Positions 24,874 through 34,923 of a stretch of 64,000 bases of DNA are shown here, piece by piece (the first letter of the stretch is position 1; every line of letters starts with the position of its first letter). Source of the DNA: Streptomyces flavofungini (GTDB lineage Bacteria; Actinomycetota; Actinomycetes; Streptomycetales; Streptomycetaceae); NCBI RefSeq assembly GCF_030388665.1, contig NZ_CP128846.1:8466001-8530000 (forward strand). Reading direction: 5' to 3'. The position numbers were made by a program, and so were the translations under genes. The notes under the pieces are model-generated. The model ran no database searches. It had not been told where the DNA came from and was given only the letters and a program-made list of their open reading frames with translations.

Positions 24874-26169
24874 ATGGGCGTCAGCAAGCCCCCGTCCGAA
24901 CCGCAGGAGCCCGCCGCCGGGACCGTTCCCCCTGCCGGACCCATACCCTCCGCCCTCGGCGGTCTCGACGCAGCCCTGCCCGAACTCGTCGCCCTGTACC
25001 GGGACCTGCACTCCCACCCGGAGCTGCCCTTCGAGGAGCACCGCACCGCCGCCGAGATCGTCCGGCGCGCCACGGCGTACGGCTGCGACGTCACGCCCGG
25101 CGTGGGCCGCACCGGCGTCGTGGCCGTCCTCGACAACGGCGAGGGCCCCACCGTCCTGCTGCGCGCCGACTTCGACGCCCTGCCCCTCGTCGAACTGACC
25201 GGCCTGCCCTACGCCTCCCGCACCGAGGGGGTGATGCACGCCTGTGGCCACGACCTGCACGTCACCTGTCTGCTGGGCGCCCTGAAGCTGCTCGCGGCGG
25301 CGCGCGGGAGCTGGCGCGGACGGGTCGTCGCCGCGTTCCAGCCCGCCGAGGAGGTCGGTGAGGGCGCGCAGGCGATGGTGGACGACGGGCTCTTCGAGCG
25401 CTTCGGGACGCCGGACGTGGTGCTCGGCCAGCATGTCGCGCCGCTGCCCGCGGGCATGGTGGCCTGTCACGCCGGAGAGGCGTTCGCGGCCACCGACTCG
25501 CTGAAGGTCGTCATGTACGGCAAGGGCGCGCACGGCTCACGGCCGGAGACGTCCGTCGACCCCGTGGTGATGGCCGCCGCGACGGTGATGCGGCTGCAGA
25601 CCGTCGTCTCCCGCGAGGTGCCGGCGGGGGAGACGGCGGTGCTCACCGTGGGGTCGCTGCGGGCGGGCACGGTCGACAACGTCATCCCGGACGAGGCCGA
25701 GCTGCGGCTGAGCATCCGCTCCTACACGGAGGACGTCCGGGCCCGGATGCGGGCCGCCGTGGAGCGGATCGTGCGCGGCGAGGCCCGGGTGGCGGGAGCC
25801 ACGCGCGAGCCCGAGTTCACGCAGCTCGACGCGTTCCCCGTGGTCGTCAACGACGAGGCGGCGGTGGCCAGGACCATGGCCGCGATCGGCGCGGTCGTCG
25901 GCGCGGGACAGGTGATCGACCCGGGGCCCGTGACCGGCAGCGAGGACGTGGGGATCCTCGGCACGGCGGCCAAGGCTCCGCTCTGCTACTGGCTGTTCGG
26001 CGGCTGCGACCCCGCGACGTACGCCGCGGCCCGGGCCGCGGGCACCGTGGACCGCGACATCCCCTCCAACCACTCGCCGCGCTTCGCGCCCGTGCCGGAG
26101 CCGGCCGTCACCACCGGTGTGACGGCGCTGACGACGGCGGCGCTGGAGTGGCTGGGGCGGCCGCGGTGA
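24874..26169 (+). CDS. M20 family amidohydrolase
   Basis: A 431-residue metallopeptidase-like hydrolase (M20D, hippurate/IAA-amino-acid hydrolase type). The metal-ligand motifs are RDLHSHPELPFEEHRTA, LLRADFDALP, MHACGHDLHV (near 120) and AFQPAEEVGEGAQAMVDDG; the dimerisation domain has GKGAHGSRPETSVDP. It would cleave N-acyl amino acids in the cytoplasm. ATG 24874 has GAAGGAG six bases before it. It is convergent with the IclR gene and may act with the carbohydrate-acid genes only by proximity. Confidence 0.9.
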   Translation: MGVSKPPSEPQEPAAGTVPPAGPIPSALGGLDAALPELVALYRDLHSHPELPFEEHRTAAEIVRRATAYGCDVTPGVGRTGVVAVLDNGEGPTVLLRADFDALPLVELTGLPYASRTEGVMHACGHDLHVTCLLGALKLLAAARGSWRGRVVAAFQPAEEVGEGAQAMVDDGLFERFGTPDVVLGQHVAPLPAGMVACHAGEAFAATDSLKVVMYGKGAHGSRPETSVDPVVMAAATVMRLQTVVSREVPAGETAVLTVGSLRAGTVDNVIPDEAELRLSIRSYTEDVRARMRAAVERIVRGEARVAGATREPEFTQLDAFPVVVNDEAAVARTMAAIGAVVGAGQVIDPGPVTGSEDVGILGTAAKAPLCYWLFGGCDPATYAAARAAGTVDRDIPSNHSPRFAPVPEPAVTTGVTALTTAALEWLGRPR

Positions 26170-26192
26170 GCGTGCCCGTGCCGGGCGGAGGG

Positions 26193-26232
26193 CGGCGTAC
26201 GGACTGAGTCTCGGCGTACGGACCTTGAGTCT
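26193..26232. repeat. tandem duplication at the IclR gene 3' end
   Basis: CGGCGTACGGACTGAGTCT (26193-26211) is followed by CGGCGTACGGACCTTGAGTCT (26212-26232). The IclR stop codon (complement of 26232-26234) begins in the last base of the second copy. Confidence 0.75.
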
Positions 26233-27020
26233 CAGCGCCAGTCGGGGGCGCCCGGTGCCGGTACGACGGCACTCTCGATCCTGGCCCGGGTCTCCCGCAT
26301 GACCGCGACGATCCGGGCCTCGTGCTCCGCGCTCAGCCGTGCCACCGGCACCGAACAGCTGATGGCGTCGGTGGCCGGCTCGTCGTAGCGCAGCGCGAAG
26401 CCGAAGCCCGCGATGCCGGTCACCGTCTCTTCGCGGTCGATGGAGTAGCCGCGCTCGCGGACCTGGGCGAGGTCGGCGACGAGCGTGCTCCTTTCCGTGT
26501 GGGTGTTCTCCGTGTACGCGACCAACGGGCCCTCGGGGAGGGGGAGTTCGCCGTCGGGGCGCTCGGCGAGCAGGGCCTTGCCGAGGGCTCCCGCGTGCGC
26601 GGGGATCCGGCGGCCGACCCGGCTGAGGGTCCGCGCGTAGGCGTGCGACTCGCGCGTCGCGAGGTAGACGACGTTCGGGCCGTCGAGCCTGGCCAGGTGG
26701 ACCGTCTCGCCGAGCGTGTCCGACGCCTGCTCGAGCGCGGGGCGGGCCCGGCGCACGCGCGGGTCGCTGTCCAGGTAGCTGGTGCCCGTGAGCAGGGCGC
26801 GGATCCCGATGCCGTACAGCGACCCGGTCGTGTCGGAGCGCACCCAGCCGCAGTCGACGAGGGTCTGGAGCAGTTGGTACATGCTGCTGCGCGGTACGCC
26901 GAGTTCCGCGGCCAGTTCGTCCAGGCGGGCGGGCCGGTCGCCCCGGGCGGCGAGCAGTTCGAGCAGTTCCACGGTGCGGGCCGCCGACTTCACCCCGCGG
27001 GTCCCGCTCGTCTTCGACAT
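26232..27020 (-). CDS. IclR family transcriptional regulator
   Basis: A 262-residue regulator. The N-terminal winged helix is VKSAARTVELLELLAA...RLDELAAELGVPRSSMYQLLQTLVDCGWV (10-60). The C-terminal effector domain has GETVHLARLDGPNVVYLATRES, AHAGALGKALLA and the cysteine in AISCSVPV. ATG 27020 is used; the frame continues upstream without a plausible start except GTG two codons earlier. It is divergent from glucarate dehydratase, so it most likely controls that sugar-acid gene (IclR proteins commonly do). Confidence 0.9.
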   Translation of the reverse strand: MSKTSGTRGVKSAARTVELLELLAARGDRPARLDELAAELGVPRSSMYQLLQTLVDCGWVRSDTTGSLYGIGIRALLTGTSYLDSDPRVRRARPALEQASDTLGETVHLARLDGPNVVYLATRESHAYARTLSRVGRRIPAHAGALGKALLAERPDGELPLPEGPLVAYTENTHTERSTLVADLAQVRERGYSIDREETVTGIAGFGFALRYDEPATDAISCSVPVARLSAEHEARIVAVMRETRARIESAVVPAPGAPDWR

Positions 27021-27052
27021 GGCCACATCGTAATTCCGCGTGGCCGCACCCA

Positions 27053-27079
27053 TTGACCCCACCTGTTCATCCCCATAAT
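27053..27079 (+). promoter_or_regulatory. possible gudD promoter
   Basis: TTGACC (27053) and CATAAT (27074) are separated by 15 bases, slightly short. They lie in the 295-base IclR-gudD intergenic region, leaving a leader of about 230 bases. The leader contains GCATGCGCGGATGC but no riboswitch or small gene I can support. Confidence 0.3.
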
Positions 27080-27315
27080 CTCCGTTCTCATACATGCACA
27101 TCATCTGCATGCGCGGATGCGAGAGAACATCCAGGAGCGACTCCGGTGCGGCCCGGCGCATCGCGGGCCGCCTCGGCGGCGTCCTGGCCCTGGAGGGAAC
27201 CCTTGACGCCCTGAACCTCTGAGACCGCGCATCACGACCCGCGAACTCCCCCTCTGCGCGCCCCCACGTACTTCCTCCCCACGTACTCCCTCTCCTCGGA
27301 AGGACCTCGACCGGC

Positions 27316-28647
27316 ATGAGCCGCCAGCCGACCGTCACGCAGTTCGCCGTCTACCCGGTCGCGGGCCGCGACTGCATGGAACTGAACCTCTCCGGCGCCC
27401 ACGGCCCCTACTTCACCCGCAACATCGTGGTCCTCAAGGACTCCGAGGGCCGTACGGGCCTGGGGGAGGTGCCCGGCGGCGAGAAGATCACGCAGACCCT
27501 CAGGGACGCCGAACCCCTGGTCGTGGGAGCCGAGTTGGGGGACTACAAGCGGGTGCTGCGCGCGATGGGGAGCCGTTTCGCGGACCGCGACGCGGGCGGA
27601 CGCGGCGCCCAGACCTTCGACCTGCGGACGACCGTGCACGCCGTCACGGCGGTCGAGTCGGCCCTGCTGGACCTGCTCGGCCAGCACCTCGACGTCCCGG
27701 TGGCGGCGCTGCTCGGCGACGGCCTGCAGCGCGACTCCGTACGCGTGCTCGGCTACCTCTTCTACGTCGGCGACCCGGACCGCACGGACCTGGACTACGT
27801 CCGGGAGCCGGACGCGGACGTCGCCTGGCACCGCGTCCGGCACGAGGAGGCGCTGACGCCGCAGGCCATCGTCCGCCAGGCCGAGGCGGCCCACACCCGG
27901 TACGGCTTCCGGGACTTCAAACTCAAGGGCGGGGTCCTGCCGGGCGCCGAGGAGGTCGCGGCCGTGCGTGCCCTCAAGGACCGGTTCCCCGAGGCGCGGA
28001 TCACCCTGGACCCGAACGGAGCCTGGTCACTGCGCGAGGCCGTCGACCTGTGCGCACCCCTGGTCGGCACCCTCGCCTACGCCGAGGACCCCTGCGGAGC
28101 CGAGGACGGCTACTCGGGCAGGGAGGTCCTGGCCGAGTTCCGCCGCGCCACCGGCCTGCCGACCGCGACCAACATGATCGCCACCGACTGGCGCCAGCTG
28201 ACCCACGCGCTCGCCCTCCAGTCGGTCTCCATCCCCCTGGCCGACCCGCACTTCTGGACCATGCAGGGCTCGGTCCGCGTGGCCCAGCTCTGCAACGCCC
28301 TCGGCCTGACCTGGGGCTGCCACTCCAACAACCACTTCGACATCTCCCTGGCGATGGTCACGCACTGCGGCGCCGCGGCTCCCGGCCCCTACAACGCCCT
28401 GGACACCCACTGGATCTGGCAGGAGGGCCTGGAACGCCTCACCGTCACCCCGCCGACCATCACCAACGGCGAGATCCCCCTCCCCGACGCCCCCGGCCTC
28501 GGCCTCACCCTCGACCCGGACCGCCTCCAGGCGGCCCACGACCTCTACCGGAAGCAGTCCCTGGGCGCCCGGGACGACGGCGCGGCGATGCAGTACCTGA
28601 TCCCGGGCTGGAGGTTCGACGCGAAGAAGCCTTGTCTGGTGCGCTAG
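27316..28647 (+). CDS. gudD: glucarate dehydratase
   Basis: A 443-residue enolase-superfamily enzyme, the usual length for GudD. It dehydrates D-glucarate to 5-keto-4-deoxyglucarate in the cytoplasm. Catalytic marks are FKLKGGV (KxK base), LDPNGAW and EDPCGAE (metal ligands Asp, Glu), NMIATDW and [12 protein letters not shown] (general-base histidine). ATG 27316 follows GGAAGGACC. It is divergent from IclR. No aldolase or transporter of the pathway follows in the window, so the pathway is completed elsewhere. Confidence 0.93.
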   Translation: MSRQPTVTQFAVYPVAGRDCMELNLSGAHGPYFTRNIVVLKDSEGRTGLGEVPGGEKITQTLRDAEPLVVGAELGDYKRVLRAMGSRFADRDAGGRGAQTFDLRTTVHAVTAVESALLDLLGQHLDVPVAALLGDGLQRDSVRVLGYLFYVGDPDRTDLDYVREPDADVAWHRVRHEEALTPQAIVRQAEAAHTRYGFRDFKLKGGVLPGAEEVAAVRALKDRFPEARITLDPNGAWSLREAVDLCAPLVGTLAYAEDPCGAEDGYSGREVLAEFRRATGLPTATNMIATDWRQLTHALALQSVSIPLADPHFWTMQGSVRVAQLCNALGLTWGCHSNNHFDISLAMVTHCGAAAPGPYNALDTHWIWQEGLERLTVTPPTITNGEIPLPDAPGLGLTLDPDRLQAAHDLYRKQSLGARDDGAAMQYLIPGWRFDAKKPCLVR

Positions 28648-28717
28648 GACTCCACGCCGCTCGCAGGAGGATCCGCGCCTGAGCGGCCCGCCCGCGAGGG
28701 GTGCTTCGAGCGGAGCT

Positions 28718-29229
28718 TCATGCCGTGAGGCGGCGCGTGAGGTCGAGCAGCTCCGGAAGACGCAGGACCCGTCCTGCGAACCCCGGCAGGGGGCATGGAG
28801 CGGGCGCGTCCACCGCGCGGGGATCGCGTCCAGGCCGTAGCGCGCCCCCGCGAGACCTCCGGTCACCGCGGCGACGGTGTCCGTGTCGCCGCCGAGGCCG
28901 ATCGCGGCACGCAGTGCGCCCTCGCAGCAGGTGGTGGTGCGTACGGCCCGGACCGCGGAGCCCAGGGCAGGGCCGGACGACTCCGTTCCCGCCGGGCGAA
29001 CCCCGGCGCACGCTCCGGGCGCACCCCCCACCCCGGCCACGTACCCCGCGAGCATCCGCAGTGCCGGTGCTCGGCGCAGGCGGCGGAGGGAGGTCGGGAG
29101 GTGACCGGGGCGGAGGGTGCCGTTGAGGGCGGGGGGCAGGAGGGTTTCGTGTTCGGTGAGTTGGGAGCGTCGGGTGAGGGCGGTGGGGAACTCGCGGCGG
29201 CGTTGGACGCGGTGCGGGTCCGTGATCGG
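28718..29229 (-). pseudogene. ADP-ribosylglycohydrolase gene, truncated and frameshifted
   Basis: The minus strand encodes the C-terminal half of an ADP-ribosyl-glycohydrolase (DraG family). The conserved metal site AIGLGGDTDTVAAVTGGLAGA is intact at about 28915-28855. After TRPLH the frame shifts near 28797 and continues LPGFAGRVLRLPELLDLTRRLTA to a stop at 28718. The 5' half is missing: the frame begins directly after a TAG near 29243. It is not functional as it stands. Confidence 0.75.
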
Positions 29230-29239
29230 CGGGGGCAGG

Positions 29240-29536
29240 GTGAGCGGCTATCGTCGGTCGGCCCTCGTGGCCGCCACACTGTCATCGGTGGTGCTCGGGG
29301 CCGTCGTGAACGTCGCGACCAGCTTCATCGAGCTGCCGGACGCCGCAGCCTGGTGGGTGGTCGCCGGGGTGCTGCTCGTCATCGCCGTGGTCCTCCTCGA
29401 CGCGTGCCGGGCCCGCGTCGAGGAGACCGTGCGCGCGTGGAGGAGCACGTCGGGCAAGGGGAGCGTGCGGAGTCGTTCCCAGCCACCAGGGTGCGACGGC
29501 GCAGTACGCGGTCATCCCCGCGCGGGAGACGGCTGA
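29240..29536 (+). CDS. small membrane protein, hypothetical (possibly 3'-frameshifted)
   Basis: A 98-residue frame from GTG 29240 with two hydrophobic helices (LVAATLSSVVLGAVVNVA and AAWWVVAGVLLVIAVVLLDA) and a basic C-terminus. A GGGGGCAG lies just upstream. Coding-like sequence in another frame (AQYAVIPARETADAFVAEV to LLRRNGIPQGN, stop 29614) follows. The original gene may have been longer and broken near 29470-29500. Family not recognised. Confidence 0.4.
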   Translation: MSGYRRSALVAATLSSVVLGAVVNVATSFIELPDAAAWWVVAGVLLVIAVVLLDACRARVEETVRAWRSTSGKGSVRSRSQPPGCDGAVRGHPRAGDG

Positions 29537-29669
29537 CGCCTTCGTGGCGGAGGTGTCCACGGTGGTCGCCCAGCTGAGGCTGCTGCGCCGGAACGGCATC
29601 CCGCAAGGAAACTGACGCAGCATCAGAAAATCTCTTCCCTCGTCCGCGCCGCTGCGGCATCCTGCGCCC

Positions 29670-30788
29670 ATGCAGACGGAGCTGAGCAAGCAACTCGGAG
29701 TCGAGTACGCCGTCTTCGGCTTCACGCCGTTCCCCGCCGTGGCGGCCGCCATCAGCCGGGCGGGCGGGTTCGGGGTGCTCGGTGCGGTCCGCTACACCGC
29801 GCCCGACGACCTCGCGCGCGACCTCGACTGGATGCAGGAGCACGCGGACGGCCTGCCCTATGGGCTCGACGTCGTCATGCCCGCGAAGCGGGCCGAGGCT
29901 CCCGGGGGGCAGGCGCTGACCGAGGCCGACGTGGAGGCGATGATCCCCGCGGGGCACCGCAAGTTCGTCGAGGAGACCCTCGCCGAGCACGGCGTGCCCG
30001 CGCTCGCCGAGGGCGAGGCGTCCGGCTGGCGCATCACCGGCTGGATGGAGCAGGTGGCGCGCGGCCAGCTCGACGTCGCCTTCGATCACCCCATCAAGCT
30101 GCTCGCCAACGCCCTCGGCTCCCCGCCCGCCGACGTCATCACCCGCGCCCACGACCAGGGCGTCCTCGTCGCCGCCCTCGCGGGCAGCGCCCGGCACGCC
30201 CGCAAGCACGCGGACGCCGGCATCGACATCGTGGTGGCCCAGGGCTACGAAGCGGGCGGCCACACCGGTGAGATCGCGTCCATGGTGCTCACGCCCGAGG
30301 CCGTCGATGCGGTCGCGCCGCTGCCGGTGCTCGCGGCGGGCGGCATCGGCAGCGGGGAGCAGGTCGCGGCGGCTCTCGCCCTCGGCGCGCAGGGCGTCTG
30401 GCTCGGCTCGGTGTGGCTCACGACGACGGAGGCCGACCTGCACTCCGCCGCCCTCACCCGCAAACTGCTCGCCGCCGGGTCCGGGGACACCGTCCGCTCC
30501 CGGGCCTTGACGGGCAAGCCCGCACGCCAGTTGCGGACGGAGTGGACCGACGCGTGGGACGACCCGGCGGGGCCCGGGGCGCTGCCGATGCCGCTGCAGG
30601 GACTGCTCGTCGCCGAGGCCGTGTCGCGCATCCAGAAGTACGAGGTGGAGCCGCTGCTCGGCACGCCCGTCGGGCAGATCGTCGGCCGGATGAACAGCGA
30701 GCGCAGCGTCCAGGCCGTGTTCGACGACCTGACCCGGGGGTTCGAGCGCGCGATCGCCCGCCTCAACCGCATCGCGGGGCGGACCTGA
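29670..30788 (+). CDS. NAD(P)H-dependent flavin oxidoreductase / nitronate monooxygenase
   Basis: A 372-residue FMN-binding TIM-barrel protein of the nitronate monooxygenase (2-nitropropane dioxygenase) family. Marks are AAISRAGGFGVLGA near residue 30, the catalytic-type histidine in GYEAGGHTGEI and the phosphate-binding LPVLAAGGIGSGEQVAAALALGAQGVWLGS. It lies 83 bases before an acyl-CoA ligase on the same strand and may be co-transcribed. Relatives in sterol-catabolic clusters (IpdC-like) are also annotated this way, but that assignment is not shown by sequence alone. No KstR-type site precedes it. Confidence 0.85.
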   Translation: MQTELSKQLGVEYAVFGFTPFPAVAAAISRAGGFGVLGAVRYTAPDDLARDLDWMQEHADGLPYGLDVVMPAKRAEAPGGQALTEADVEAMIPAGHRKFVEETLAEHGVPALAEGEASGWRITGWMEQVARGQLDVAFDHPIKLLANALGSPPADVITRAHDQGVLVAALAGSARHARKHADAGIDIVVAQGYEAGGHTGEIASMVLTPEAVDAVAPLPVLAAGGIGSGEQVAAALALGAQGVWLGSVWLTTTEADLHSAALTRKLLAAGSGDTVRSRALTGKPARQLRTEWTDAWDDPAGPGALPMPLQGLLVAEAVSRIQKYEVEPLLGTPVGQIVGRMNSERSVQAVFDDLTRGFERAIARLNRIAGRT

Positions 30789-30871
30789 GCCGACCGGAGC
30801 GCACGGAAACCCGTCGGGCCCACGCCCCGTCCCTCCCACAGCGCCCCGCGCCCAACCCCCGAGGAGACCCG

Positions 30872-32422
30872 ATGAGCACCCCGCCCAACGGATTCTGGGC
30901 CCAGGCCGGCGCCGACCCCGGCCGCACCGTCCTCGTCGACCCCGGTGGCGAGGAGTGGACGGCGGGCCGACTGCACGCCGACGCCAACCGGCTCGTGCAC
31001 GGCTTGCGCGCGGCCGGCCTGGAGCCCGGCGACGCGTTCGCCGTCGTACTCCCCAACGGCGTGGAGTTCCTGACCGCGTACCTCGCCGCCAGCCAGGCCG
31101 GGTTCTACCTCGTCCCGGTCAACCACCACCTGGTGGGCCCGGAGATCGCCTGGATCGTCGCCGACTCGGGCGCGCAGGTCCTGATCGCGCACGAGCGGTT
31201 CGCCGCCGCCGCGACCTCGGCGGCCGACGAGGCGAAGCTTCCCGCGACACACCGCTACGCCGTCGGCGACGTACCGGGATTCCGCCCGTACGCACAACTC
31301 CTCGACGGGCAGCCGGAGTCGGTGCCCGCCGACCGCACCCTCGGCTGGGTCATGAACTACACGTCCGGCACCACGGGGCGGCCCCGCGGCATCCGCCGCC
31401 CCCTCCCGGGCAAACCGCCCGAGGAGTCCTACCTGGGCGGCTTCCTCGGCATCTTCGGCATCAAGCCCTTCGACGGCAACGTCCACCTGGTGTGCTCGCC
31501 GCTCTACCACACGGCCGTGCTCCAGTTCGCGGGCGCGGCCCTGCACATCGGTCACCCCCTCGTCCTCATGGACCGGTGGACACCCGAGGAGATGCTGCGC
31601 CTCATCGACGAGCACGCCTGCACACACACCCACATGGTCCCCACCCAGTTCCACCGCCTGCTCGCCCTGCCCGGCGGGATCCGGGAGGCGTACGACGTGT
31701 CGTCGATGCGGCACGCCATCCACGGGGCGGCGCCCTGCCCCGACCACGTGAAGCGGGCGATGATCGAGTGGTGGGGCACCTGCGTGGAGGAGTACTACGC
31801 GGCCAGCGAGGGAGGGGGCGCGTTCGCCACCGCGGAGGACTGGCTGGAGAAGCCGGGGACCGTCGGAAAGGCCTGGCCCATCAGCGAGTTGGCGGTCTTC
31901 GACGACGACGGCAACAAGCTGCCGCCCGGCGAACTGGGCACCGTCTACATGAAGATGAGCACCGGCGGCTTCTCGTACCACAAGGACGATTCGAAGACGC
32001 GCAAGAACCGCATCGGCGACTTCTTCACCGTCGGCGACCTCGGCTATCTGGACGAGGACGGCTATCTCTTCCTGCGCGACCGCAAGATCGACATGATCAT
32101 CTCGGGCGGCGTCAACATCTACCCGGCGGAGATCGAGTCCGCGCTGCTCACCCACCCCGCCGTCGCCGACGCCGCCGCGTTCGGCATCCCGCACGACGAC
32201 TGGGGCGAGGAGGTCAAGGCCGTCGTCGAGGCCGCCGAGGGGCACCCGGCCAACGCGGCGCTCGCCGCCGACATCCTGCGCCACTGCGAGCGCCTGCTCG
32301 CGGGCTACAAGCGGCCCAAGAGCGTCGACTTCGTCGCGTCCATGCCCCGGGACCCCAACGGCAAGCTGTACAAGCGCCGACTGCGGGAGCCCTACTGGGA
32401 AGGGCGGGAGCGGGCGGTCTGA
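30872..32422 (+). CDS. acyl-CoA synthetase (FadD4-like)
   Basis: A 516-residue ANL-superfamily ligase that activates a carboxylic acid through an acyl-adenylate to a CoA thioester. Motifs: P-loop YTSGTTGRPRG (about 165), HGAAPCPDHVKRAMIEWWG, EYYAASEGGG (A5), VGDLGYLDEDGYLFLRDR (A7/A8) and the catalytic lysine in PNGKLYKRRL. ATG 30872 is preceded by GAGGAGA. It follows the flavin oxidoreductase gene and converges on an acylase gene. Substrate unknown; the closest remembered pattern is mycobacterial FadD4. Confidence 0.88.
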   Translation: MSTPPNGFWAQAGADPGRTVLVDPGGEEWTAGRLHADANRLVHGLRAAGLEPGDAFAVVLPNGVEFLTAYLAASQAGFYLVPVNHHLVGPEIAWIVADSGAQVLIAHERFAAAATSAADEAKLPATHRYAVGDVPGFRPYAQLLDGQPESVPADRTLGWVMNYTSGTTGRPRGIRRPLPGKPPEESYLGGFLGIFGIKPFDGNVHLVCSPLYHTAVLQFAGAALHIGHPLVLMDRWTPEEMLRLIDEHACTHTHMVPTQFHRLLALPGGIREAYDVSSMRHAIHGAAPCPDHVKRAMIEWWGTCVEEYYAASEGGGAFATAEDWLEKPGTVGKAWPISELAVFDDDGNKLPPGELGTVYMKMSTGGFSYHKDDSKTRKNRIGDFFTVGDLGYLDEDGYLFLRDRKIDMIISGGVNIYPAEIESALLTHPAVADAAAFGIPHDDWGEEVKAVVEAAEGHPANAALAADILRHCERLLAGYKRPKSVDFVASMPRDPNGKLYKRRLREPYWEGRERAV

Positions 32423-32452
32423 GACCGCCGCGCCCCGCCCCACCGGTGGGCG

Positions 32453-34882
32453 TCAGCGCTGGCGGACCTTCACCACCTTCAGGCCGGGCGCGCTGCGGAT
32501 GTCCTTCTCGCAGAAGCGTGACGTCACCCAGCGCTCCTCGGCGTAAAGCCGTGTCTGGTCGCTGTAGTGCGGTGAGTGGGGGTTCGACGACTGGGAGTAG
32601 GACAGCAGCGTGCGGGCCTTGGGGCACGACGACGCGTCCCAGCCGACGGCCTGGATGTGGCTGGAGCCGTGCGCCACCTCCGTGTAGCCGCCGCCCGCCG
32701 CGTCCCACCGAGGCTCGATCTTGTTCCAGACGCCCAGGGACTCGGTGCCGCCGTGGATCGGCAGCCGCTTGCCACCGCGTACGACGAACTGGTGGTCCCC
32801 GAGCCGGGAGTCGAGCGGAATACCTGCCGCCGTCAGCTCCGCCACCGTGTCGGCGAGCGCCGTCGCGAAGCCGGGCGCACCGGTGTTGAGGGTGTTCGGG
32901 GTGCGCACCGGATCGGCCGCGGAGAACGGCACCTGCCACAGCCGGCCGCTCGGCACCTTCGCCGTCAGGGCGCGCCAGAACCGGTCGAAGAGCAACGCGC
33001 CCCTGCTGGACGCGTCCATGGTGCGGTCCCAGGACCTGATCACCCGGCAGGCGTCGGTGACGTCGACGGCCTTGCCGTCGCTGGTGCGTGCGGCCCCGGG
33101 CGGCAGCGCGGCGCAGGCGCGCGCCACGTCGGCGGCGGCGAGGTCGCCGGCAGGGGCGCGGTTCGCGAACTGCTGGCGCTGGAGGTCCTTGACCGTCAGG
33201 CCGCCGCGCTCGGCCATCGCCGCGACGTCCTCGATCGCGCCGCGAGTGCGCATCGAGCGCTGGGTGCCGATGGTGCCGAAGACCCGCTCGTACCCGGTCA
33301 GCGGCTGGTCGGCGTTGCTCAGCCAGGCGCTGTCGTTGGAGTTCTCGGCGTACGGGGCGTTCACCAGCGTCGGCATCCGTGACGGGCCGAAGGTGCCCGG
33401 CTGGATCGCGTCCTTGTCCTCGCCGAGCGCGCACGCGCCGCGGGACCCGTCGAGGACGGCGACGCCCGCCGCCGGATAGGTGGCCTTGCCGAGGGCGGTG
33501 GAGCAGCGCCCGACGAGGCCGTCGGTGAGCCGGGGCAGGATCTGTGACTGCGTGTAGAGGGTGTTGCCGTACCGGTCGGCGGCGACGGTGTTGACCCACG
33601 GCAGGCCCTGGGTGGCGTTCAGCGCCCGCAGTACGCCCTTGACCGAACGGGCCTTGCTGAAGCGGAGGTTGGCCTCACCGACGCGCAGGTTGCGGGAGTT
33701 GGGGTCGTTGAGCGCGTACGCCGTCGTCTTCGTCCACGGCAGCGGCAGCTGGCCGCCGAGTGACGTCACGACCGGGCCGAAGCGGGTCCAGTACTGCGTG
33801 CGCGTCACCGGGGCGCCGCCCTTCACCGGGACGGTCACGGTCCGCTTCGTCATCCGCTCGCGCTTGCCGTCCACGACGTAGGCGGTCGGATCCGCGGGGT
33901 CGAGGGTCAGCTCGTGCACGTTGAAGGGGACGCCCGTCGCGACGGTGTGGCTCCACGCCACCTTGGCGTTGAAGCCGACGTTGATCACGGGCGTGCCGAG
34001 GAGCGAGCCGCCCGACGCGTTCAGTTCGCCGGGGATGGTCTGCTGCGACTGCCAGAAGCGTCGGCTGCCGTGCCAGGGGTAGTGCGGGTTGCCGATCAGC
34101 AGGCCGCGGCCGTTCGCCGTGGTGGTGCCGCTGAAGGCGACGGCGTTGGAGCCCATGTCGGCGTCGCCGGGGCCCGGGGAGACCAGCTCGCGCGCCGCGT
34201 CGGCGGCCCTGCGCGGGTCGGGCGCCTTGCGGGCGGCGTCGGCGCCCGCGCCGGGCGGCCTGGCCGCGACGATCCCCTCGACGCCGCGGCCCTCGCCGCC
34301 GAGCACCGCCACCGCGTAGGTGAGCCGGGCCTGGTCGAGGGCGGTGACCGGGCGCACCCAGTCGGCCTTGGCGCATGCCGGGTCCGTGACGCGGTTCCGC
34401 TTCAGCCAGGTGTTGTAGCCCGCGGCGAACCCGCGCGCCAGTTCCTTGCTCTCGCGGCTCATGCCGAGCGGGGCGGGCTGCCGGTACAGCCGCTCCACGG
34501 TGCCCGCTTCGCGTACGCCCCGGAAGTACTGGTCGCTCGCGAGGTTCGTGGCGGCCGACGACAGCTGGCCGCCGGGGTCGCCGTCGGCGCCGAAGTAGCG
34601 GGAGCGCTCACCGCGCACGGTGGCGTACCCCTCGGCGAGCGTGCACACCTGGTCCGCGGCCTGGGCCCAGCCGGTGCCGAAGCCGAGGTCCGCGTAGTCG
34701 TCGGCGCGGATGTGCGGGATGCCGTACTCGGTGTAGCGGATCGTGGCGGACAGGCCGCCGCCGGACGGGCGGGTGTCGGGGGAGCGGTCGTCGTCGCGCG
34801 CGGACGCCATGGGTGAGAGCAGGGCCGAGGTGGTCAGGAGCGCGGCGGACAACGCCACGACGGGTCTGACGCGGATGCGCAT
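32453..34882 (-). CDS. penicillin acylase family protein (AHL/cyclic lipopeptide acylase-like)
   Basis: An 809-residue secreted Ntn-hydrolase precursor. It has a signal peptide (residues 1-28), an alpha chain (TIRYTEYGIPHIRADDYADLGFG) and the autoprocessing site G244/S245 in DADMGSNAVAFSG, where Ser becomes the beta-chain nucleophile. The beta chain has GNPHYPW, WSHTVATG, NSNDSAW and VAHGSSHIQAV. This pattern is that of aculeacin A/AHL acylases, which remove fatty acyl chains from lipopeptides or homoserine lactones. ATG 34882 follows GGGAGG. It is flanked by two acyl-CoA ligase genes that could use the released acids (inference). Confidence 0.9.
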   Translation of the reverse strand: MRIRVRPVVALSAALLTTSALLSPMASARDDDRSPDTRPSGGGLSATIRYTEYGIPHIRADDYADLGFGTGWAQAADQVCTLAEGYATVRGERSRYFGADGDPGGQLSSAATNLASDQYFRGVREAGTVERLYRQPAPLGMSRESKELARGFAAGYNTWLKRNRVTDPACAKADWVRPVTALDQARLTYAVAVLGGEGRGVEGIVAARPPGAGADAARKAPDPRRAADAARELVSPGPGDADMGSNAVAFSGTTTANGRGLLIGNPHYPWHGSRRFWQSQQTIPGELNASGGSLLGTPVINVGFNAKVAWSHTVATGVPFNVHELTLDPADPTAYVVDGKRERMTKRTVTVPVKGGAPVTRTQYWTRFGPVVTSLGGQLPLPWTKTTAYALNDPNSRNLRVGEANLRFSKARSVKGVLRALNATQGLPWVNTVAADRYGNTLYTQSQILPRLTDGLVGRCSTALGKATYPAAGVAVLDGSRGACALGEDKDAIQPGTFGPSRMPTLVNAPYAENSNDSAWLSNADQPLTGYERVFGTIGTQRSMRTRGAIEDVAAMAERGGLTVKDLQRQQFANRAPAGDLAAADVARACAALPPGAARTSDGKAVDVTDACRVIRSWDRTMDASSRGALLFDRFWRALTAKVPSGRLWQVPFSAADPVRTPNTLNTGAPGFATALADTVAELTAAGIPLDSRLGDHQFVVRGGKRLPIHGGTESLGVWNKIEPRWDAAGGGYTEVAHGSSHIQAVGWDASSCPKARTLLSYSQSSNPHSPHYSDQTRLYAEERWVTSRFCEKDIRSAPGLKVVKVRQR

Positions 34883-34923
34883 GGAGCCTCCCAACTGGTG
34901 TGAGAGCAGTGGCCATTGGAGCG

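Noticed and set aside
27119..27222. Small ORF in the gudD leader (GGVLALEGTLDALNL)
   Set aside because: No start codon with a binding site and frame interrupted; could not be supported.
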